Origin: Wenzhouxiangella sediminis
GTDB taxonomy: Bacteria; Pseudomonadota; Gammaproteobacteria; Xanthomonadales; Wenzhouxiangellaceae
NCBI RefSeq assembly: GCF_003410055.1
Contig: NZ_QUZK01000037.1
Span: 124,001-188,000 of the forward strand
Reading direction: 5' to 3'
DNA length: 64,000 bases
Shown one piece after another: positions 59,533-64,000 of the stretch (within the stretch, counting starts at the first letter, position 1; every line of letters begins with the position of its first letter). The position numbers and the translations under genes are program-made. The notes under the pieces are model-generated. The model was given only the letters and a program-made list of their open reading frames with translations, made no database searches and was not told where the DNA came from.

Positions 59533-60288
59533 TCAGTCGTTGTTGCCCAGATCCACGCCCTGACCGACGTAGGCGCGGGAGACCTCGGCGGTCAGGTTGT
59601 CGCGGAAGCGCACGGCCGAACCGCCGAACAGCCGGAAGCCGTACTGAGCCTGCTGGACGCGATTGCCGGCGATGAGGGCGGCGTTGCCGTTGGACGTGCC
59701 GATACCGATCGAGTTCTCGCCGACAACCGACATCACGTCGTTATCGACGATGGCGTTGCCCGAGCCTTGCACCTGGATGCCGGCCGCGAATTCAACGCCT
59801 CGCGCGAATCCGGTGCGAAACACGTGGTTGCCGCGAACGGTTGCATTCCACGCGTCGAGAAAGATGCCGTAGCTCCCCGACTGGTGAACGTTCATGTTCT
59901 CGATCGTGTGACCGATCGAGCAGCCGTCGCAGGCGCTCACGCCCTCGATGCCCCGTCCGAAACACGACACGCTGCCGTTGCGCACGGTCACATTGGCGAC
60001 CGCGCCGGTGATGCCAATCCCGACCGTCGGTGCGTCGAGCAGTTCGTTCGGACAATAGCCATCGGCGTTGCCCTGGTTGGACAGCGCGAAGCCGTTGAGA
60101 TCGAGCGTGACGTTACCGGCGTCGACGAAAATCGCCTCGCCGCTGGAGATTCGAACGTTTGCCGGGGCGTCCAGGCAATAGCGCCCGGGTGCATCGATGG
60201 TCGCTGGAAAGCGGGTCAGTGGCTTGCAGTCCGCGTGGGCGGCAAGCGCGGCCAGGGCGGTCGTTACCAGGAGACTGATTCGAAGCAT
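59533..60288 (-). CDS. Secreted right-handed parallel beta-helix protein
   Basis: A 251-residue exported protein with signal peptide MLRISLLVTTALAALAAHA. The mature chain begins with CKPLTRFPATIDAPGRYCLD and continues as a pectate-lyase-like beta-helix with short repeats (VTLDLNGFALSNQ, VTVRNGSVSCFGRGIEGV, NATVRGNHVFRTG, NAIVDNDVMSVVGENS, AALIAGNRVQQAQYG). It lacks the CSLREA module and the FSDRFE end of its neighbours. No catalytic residues of pectate lyases can be named, so it may be structural or a carbohydrate-binding helix. Confidence 0.82.
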   Translation of the reverse strand: MLRISLLVTTALAALAAHADCKPLTRFPATIDAPGRYCLDAPANVRISSGEAIFVDAGNVTLDLNGFALSNQGNADGYCPNELLDAPTVGIGITGAVANVTVRNGSVSCFGRGIEGVSACDGCSIGHTIENMNVHQSGSYGIFLDAWNATVRGNHVFRTGFARGVEFAAGIQVQGSGNAIVDNDVMSVVGENSIGIGTSNGNAALIAGNRVQQAQYGFRLFGGSAVRFRDNLTAEVSRAYVGQGVDLGNND

Positions 60289-60375
60289 GACGATGGTCCT
60301 CTGATGAAACTCGGGTTCTGAATCTCCTATCGGAGCGCGACGGCCAATCGGCTCATTCCCCGCGACGCTTTCGAT

Positions 60376-61887
60376 TCACGGGCTGCCTTCGAACCGGTCG
60401 GAGAAGATCACCGGGTTGTCGGCTGGCTGAAACTCCACCGCGCCGATATCGCACTGCGCCTCGCCCGACGCATCGCCGTCGATGGCGCGCGTCTGACCGC
60501 GCTGGTCGGTCGCCAGCGTTGCGCCGAAGGCGCCCGCGCACGGACCGACGCTGCCCCCGTCGATGGCGGGACTGCCGCTCAGCGGAAGGAACGTCTCCAG
60601 CATCGCCCAACTGGTGTCGTCGCCGAAGTCGTCGAGCATCGACAGGTTCGGGTCCGTCATCGGCAGATCGTCGGCATGCCCGGTACACGTGCCGCTGGTG
60701 TCGATATTGAAGCCGAGCGAGTTGAACACCGAGTCGGTGCTCGTCAACTTGCATTCCGGCTCCGACTCGGAACCTTCTGTCCAGACGATGCTGTGGCCGA
60801 GCGAGAGCGTGCTTGACTCGCCGATCGAGAAAACGCTGTCGGTCGGCCGTCCGGACAGGTCGTTTCCCACCAGAGTGCTGAAGAACACACTGGCGGTCGT
60901 GTCGAACCGAAGATGGACGGCGTTGCCGAAGTTCGAGCCCGAGTAGTTGCCGGTGAACGTGCTGTTCTCGACGATCAGCACGGAGCCGGATATGGCGGAA
61001 ATGGCGCCGCCGCCGCTATCGGCATTGTTGTCGTCAAACGTGGACGAGGTAATTCGCACGAGGTCGGAGGACCGGAGACTGAGGGCACCGCCGGCGATCG
61101 CACCGTTCGACGTACCTTCCGCGATGTTGCCGCTGAAGACGCTTCGGTCGATCGCGATCGCTCGTACATCATCGGCGTAGATGACGCCCCCGCTGAGCCC
61201 GGCGGAATTCCCGATGAAGCTCGATTCTTCGATCAGCAGGCTGTCGAGCGGTTCTTGCCCGGGAAATCCCGCAAGGTATATGGCGCCGCCGCGACCGGCT
61301 GCCGAGTTGTTTTCGAAGCGCGATCGAATCACCTCGAGGCGGGTGATGTCTTCGGATTCGACCGGCAGCTGCACGGCGATGGCCCCTCCGGGCGCGTCTC
61401 CGTTCGTCTGGTTGCCGGCGACTCGAAGTTGCTCGAGGCGGATGGTGCCTCCGCGCTGGATCCAGAGGGCGGCGCCGGGGACGGCCTCCGAGCCGTCGGC
61501 CAGCGTCAGGAGTCTGATCTCGACGTCGTGCGTATCGTCGGGCGCGTTGATGATGAAGATCGAGCTCGCGCCCTGGCCGGAGATGGTCAGGCTGTCGCGA
61601 CCCGCTCCGAACAGATCGACGCGTTCGGTGATCTGGATGGCATTGCCCAGATTGATCGTGCCGGTCACGCCGATGAAGATGGAATCGGTGCCAATGCTGT
61701 CTCCGGCGGTGCAGCTGTCGAAGGCCGTGTTCTGGTTGGCCGACTGGATCGCTTCCCGCAGCGAACAGTCGCCGTCCGCATTGGCTTCGTCGTCCAGGGT
61801 GTTGACCGTGATGAATGCGGCCAGCGCGCTGGCCGGGGCGAAAAGCGCCGATAACAGGGCACATCGAAGGAGGAATGTGTGAATCAT
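60376..61887 (-). CDS. Secreted CSLREA-domain beta-helix protein (paralogue)
   Basis: A 503-residue exported paralogue of the protein at 57914. After the signal peptide (MIHTFLLRCALLSALFAPASALAA) comes FITVNTLDDEANADGDCSLREAIQSANQN, then beta-helix repeats (SRFENNSAAGRGGAIYL, SSFIGNSAGLSGGVIY, STFDDNNADSGGGAIS). The C-terminal block is SPAIDGGSVGPCAGAFG, DQRGQTRAIDGD, CDIGAVEFQPADNPVIFSDRFEGSP. The longer open frame upstream is not signal-like, so the ATG at 61887 was chosen, with only a weak AGG site. The last nine residues repeat the FSDRFE motif of the paralogue. Confidence 0.88.
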   Translation of the reverse strand: MIHTFLLRCALLSALFAPASALAAFITVNTLDDEANADGDCSLREAIQSANQNTAFDSCTAGDSIGTDSIFIGVTGTINLGNAIQITERVDLFGAGRDSLTISGQGASSIFIINAPDDTHDVEIRLLTLADGSEAVPGAALWIQRGGTIRLEQLRVAGNQTNGDAPGGAIAVQLPVESEDITRLEVIRSRFENNSAAGRGGAIYLAGFPGQEPLDSLLIEESSFIGNSAGLSGGVIYADDVRAIAIDRSVFSGNIAEGTSNGAIAGGALSLRSSDLVRITSSTFDDNNADSGGGAISAISGSVLIVENSTFTGNYSGSNFGNAVHLRFDTTASVFFSTLVGNDLSGRPTDSVFSIGESSTLSLGHSIVWTEGSESEPECKLTSTDSVFNSLGFNIDTSGTCTGHADDLPMTDPNLSMLDDFGDDTSWAMLETFLPLSGSPAIDGGSVGPCAGAFGATLATDQRGQTRAIDGDASGEAQCDIGAVEFQPADNPVIFSDRFEGSP

Positions 61888-61942
61888 AGTGGTACCTGCT
61901 GAGTACGAGATGAGTGGTTGCCTGTGAACTGACGCCGTCTCT

Positions 61943-63064
61943 TCAGGGCAGTGCATCCAGGTTCAGGAAGAAGTTGTCGCCGACCCAGAAGCCGTCCCAG
62001 GGCGGGGATTTCGGCGCGTCGTTGGCCGCGCCCTCCATGGCCACCATGCTCAGCTCGTAGGCGCGGGCGATGCCGTCGGGCCTGAGTTCTTCGTCGGTGA
62101 CGGCTACCAGCACGGGCAGGCGCCATTGAACCGGCTGGCCGAGGATGTCGCGCTTGGCGACCTGCCAGGGGCCGCGAACGGCCACGCTGAGGATTTCCTG
62201 GGGCTTGACTTCGCGCTGCCCCCAGTCGCGGTCGTTCGAAAGGTATTGATGGACCGACCTCGAGAGTTGCTCGATGGAACCGGGGCCGTCGAAGGACGCA
62301 ACGTGGCCGGGCCATTCGGCCGATTCGATCCGTGCCTTCTGCTCGGCCTGCTTTTCGCTTGCGGCCTCTTCCACGGCCACACGCAGGCGGCCGAGTTCCG
62401 GGTGGCTCGGATCGATCTCCTGGGCGATCTCGATCATCTCCATCGCCTCGGCAAGGCGCTGCTGCTGGATGTTCGCGGCAAAATCGTCGAGGTCGTCCAG
62501 CCTCGAACGAACGCCGTCGACGAGGGTCTGGGCGCTCGCCGATCGCGTACCCGCCAGTTGCTCCAGAAACTCGAACAGGTCGTGGGCGTTGGCGGCCACC
62601 ATGTAGTTGGCCTTGTCGACCGACACGCCGGCGGCGTCCATGGCCTCGGTGATGGCGCCGCGCTCTCGGCCGTATCGCTCGGCGACGTTCTGCATCAGGG
62701 GGCGAATCTCCGCGGCCGCCGTTTCGGCGGCTTCGATTCTGTCCAGGCCCTCACTCGCGGCGTCCGGATTGTCGTAGTAGACGACGCTGTTGCCGTGGAT
62801 GGTGTCGAGCACGTCGCCATGCTCGGCATGGAGCGCAATGATCTTCTCGGCGTCGGCCGTCGCGGTGTCATGACCGGCGCTGTCTTCAGGGTCGTGGGCG
62901 CCCTCGGTGTCCCCGGAAGCCGGTTCCTCGACGCCCTCGACCAGGCCGCCGACACGCTCGGCGGCGCTCTTGAGGCGATCGAGTTGAGCCTGAGTCCCGG
63001 GAGACCAGGCAAGGAAGACGATGGATAGGAGCAGGATTGCGAACGTGATTGGTTTCGACGACAT
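61943..63064 (-). CDS. Secreted coiled-coil-rich protein of unknown function
   Basis: A 373-residue exported protein that I do not recognise. Signal peptide MSSKPITFAILLLSIVFLAWSPGTQA; mature part begins QLDRLKSAAERVGGLVEG, followed by a Glu/Asp/His-rich linker. Long amphipathic helices follow (about residues 75-235), and then a C-terminal globular part with WPGHVASFDGPGSIEQLSRSVHQYLSND, ILSVAVRGPWQVAKRDILGQPVQWRLPVLVAVTD and a terminal GFWVGDNFFLNLDALP. No Cys in the mature part. It sits inside the beta-helix gene cluster on the same strand, suggesting a related role at the cell surface, which is inference only. Confidence 0.8.
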   Translation of the reverse strand: MSSKPITFAILLLSIVFLAWSPGTQAQLDRLKSAAERVGGLVEGVEEPASGDTEGAHDPEDSAGHDTATADAEKIIALHAEHGDVLDTIHGNSVVYYDNPDAASEGLDRIEAAETAAAEIRPLMQNVAERYGRERGAITEAMDAAGVSVDKANYMVAANAHDLFEFLEQLAGTRSASAQTLVDGVRSRLDDLDDFAANIQQQRLAEAMEMIEIAQEIDPSHPELGRLRVAVEEAASEKQAEQKARIESAEWPGHVASFDGPGSIEQLSRSVHQYLSNDRDWGQREVKPQEILSVAVRGPWQVAKRDILGQPVQWRLPVLVAVTDEELRPDGIARAYELSMVAMEGAANDAPKSPPWDGFWVGDNFFLNLDALP

Positions 63065-63119
63065 GGTTGACTCTCCTTGCGAATGGTGCAGCGCTTTCAG
63101 GTGCCGGAATGTGCTTGAT

Positions 63120-64000
63120 TCAGGGCATCGGGGTGAGTGCGTCGACCGCTCTCAGCTCGATCGCGCCGACATCGCAGTTGGCGCCCGGCTGCCCCGACGC
63201 GTAGTCGACGGGCCGTGTTCGCCCGAGCCGGTCGTGGTCGATCGACGAGCCGTGCAGATCGCCGCAGGCGTATGGCGGAACGGCATCGACGGCGGCGTAG
63301 TGATAGGGATCCGGCGCGGGAACGGGATAGGCCGATGTCCCGCCGCGGGTTCGGTAGAGGGTCATCTGCGCGTGATCGACGTCACCCGGACCGTTGAGTC
63401 GGCACGAACCAGTATCGAGCTCGAGGTTGTAGCCCATTGAAGTCAGGCCCCGGGGCTGGCAGACGGCCCACGCGTTTCCGGGGCGCATCAGGTTGCCGGC
63501 CAGCCAGAGCGTGTCCGGGGCGTCGTTGACCAGGGCGGGTGCTGCGCCGCCCCGGTCGTTGTCGACGAGCGTGGAGAACAGGAGCTGCGATTGCCCGCTC
63601 GCACCGGTCAGTTGCAGGACCTGTATGGCCCCGGCGTAAGGGCTGCCGTTGCGCTCGAAAACCGAATTGGCGATGCGAAGCCGGTCGGCGACGACGAACA
63701 AAGCGCCCGATTCCTGCGCGCGATTGCCGACGAACGTGCTGCGGGTCAGGTCGAGTTCGGCCTCGTCCAGCGAGGCGATGGCCCCGGACAGGCCGCCGAG
63801 CGACTGGTTGCCGACAAACAAGCTGTCGGACACGTCGACCCGGATCGGACCGGCGCCGTCGAGCAGGAGTCCGCCGGACAGGTCGCCGGCATTGCCCAGG
63901 AAGTCGACATCGTCCAGGGACAGGCGCAGGGTCTCGCCCACGACGGCCAGCGGGCTGTCGCCGCCCTCGTTGCCTTCGAAGCTCGAGTGCCGGATCGAGA
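63120..64000 (-). CDS. Secreted beta-helix protein (partial, N-terminus beyond window)
   Basis: The C-terminal part (about 293 codons) of another beta-helix protein; the frame is open to the right edge (RHSSFEGNEGG... just inside it). Repeats such as VDFLGNAGDLSGGLLL, DSLFVGNQSLGGLSGAIASL and NSVFERNGSPYAGAIQVL are of the same type as in the two CSLREA proteins. The end contains YACGDLHGSS, RLGRTRPVD and CDVGAIELRAVDALTPMP, homologous to the choice-of-anchor-Q block, but without the FSDRFE motif. The CSLREA module, if present, is outside the window. Confidence 0.82.
   Translation of the reverse strand, partial: SIRHSSFEGNEGGDSPLAVVGETLRLSLDDVDFLGNAGDLSGGLLLDGAGPIRVDVSDSLFVGNQSLGGLSGAIASLDEAELDLTRSTFVGNRAQESGALFVVADRLRIANSVFERNGSPYAGAIQVLQLTGASGQSQLLFSTLVDNDRGGAAPALVNDAPDTLWLAGNLMRPGNAWAVCQPRGLTSMGYNLELDTGSCRLNGPGDVDHAQMTLYRTRGGTSAYPVPAPDPYHYAAVDAVPPYACGDLHGSSIDHDRLGRTRPVDYASGQPGANCDVGAIELRAVDALTPMP

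Overview
The window is high-GC, gene-dense DNA from a gammaproteobacterium. Gene order and protein features point towards the Xanthomonadales/Chromatiales border; a Wenzhouxiangella-like organism is my best guess, but this is inference. Evidence includes the classic blocks tamA-tamB, bamD/rluD-pgeF, pyrG-kdsA-eno, rpsB-tsf-pyrH-frr-uppS-cdsA-rseP-bamA-skp-lpxD-fabZ-lpxA-lpxB-rnhB, holD-rimI, an ECF sigma/Ser-Thr kinase pair, and a family of secreted CSLREA beta-helix proteins. No tRNA, rRNA, CRISPR array, integrase or transposase was recognised.

Layout. 1-4413 (minus): tamB (cut by the left edge) and tamA. 4475-5983 (minus): comM/yifB. 6131-10281: a tiny membrane protein, a PAS-GGDEF-EAL c-di-GMP protein and a divergent YigM-type transporter. 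10298-11130: octanucleotide repeats running into trmB. 11114-14578: ispA and bamD (minus), rluD and pgeF (plus). 14579-14897: a composite palindromic repeat. 14898-20669: pyrG, kdsA, eno (preceded by inverted decamer repeats) and a Kef-type antiporter. 20746-23472: a Fur-box-preceded Fe(III) ABC transporter (binding lipoprotein and permease, no ATPase). 23508-25098: gcvT and a one-domain asparaginase. 25173-27773: a large secreted orphan. 27792-31111: a DUF2069-like protein, wrbA, arsC, brkB/yihY, a TlpA-like thioredoxin and acyP. 31202-33366: two secreted proteins (a DUF4785-like protein and a lipase-like hydrolase).

33479-47052 is one long minus-strand superoperon. Read in transcription order it goes from ribosomal protein S2 and EF-Ts through UMP kinase, ribosome recycling, lipid-carrier and phospholipid synthesis and outer-membrane assembly to lipid A synthesis and RNase HII. 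It couples translation to envelope building. 47414-50514: an MscS-type channel and a secreted S74-chaperone protein. 50569-54860: proS, a DUF4124 protein, pssA, holD and rimI. 54909-57897: a Ser/Thr kinase with a TPR-like region, and an ECF sigma factor. 57914-64000 (minus): four secreted beta-helix proteins and one secreted unknown.

Most notable: the three places where MEP isoprenoid genes usually sit (dxs beside ispA, ispD-ispF after eno, dxr between cdsA and rseP) are all empty although the flanking genes are intact. Other points are a perfect EF-hand-type loop inserted in the BamA barrel, a histone-H1-like tail on ribosomal protein S2, Asp in place of the usual Cys/Asn in KdsA, octamer repeats embedding the trmB start codon, several palindromic repeat elements, and a shared C-terminal FSDRFE motif in two beta-helix proteins.
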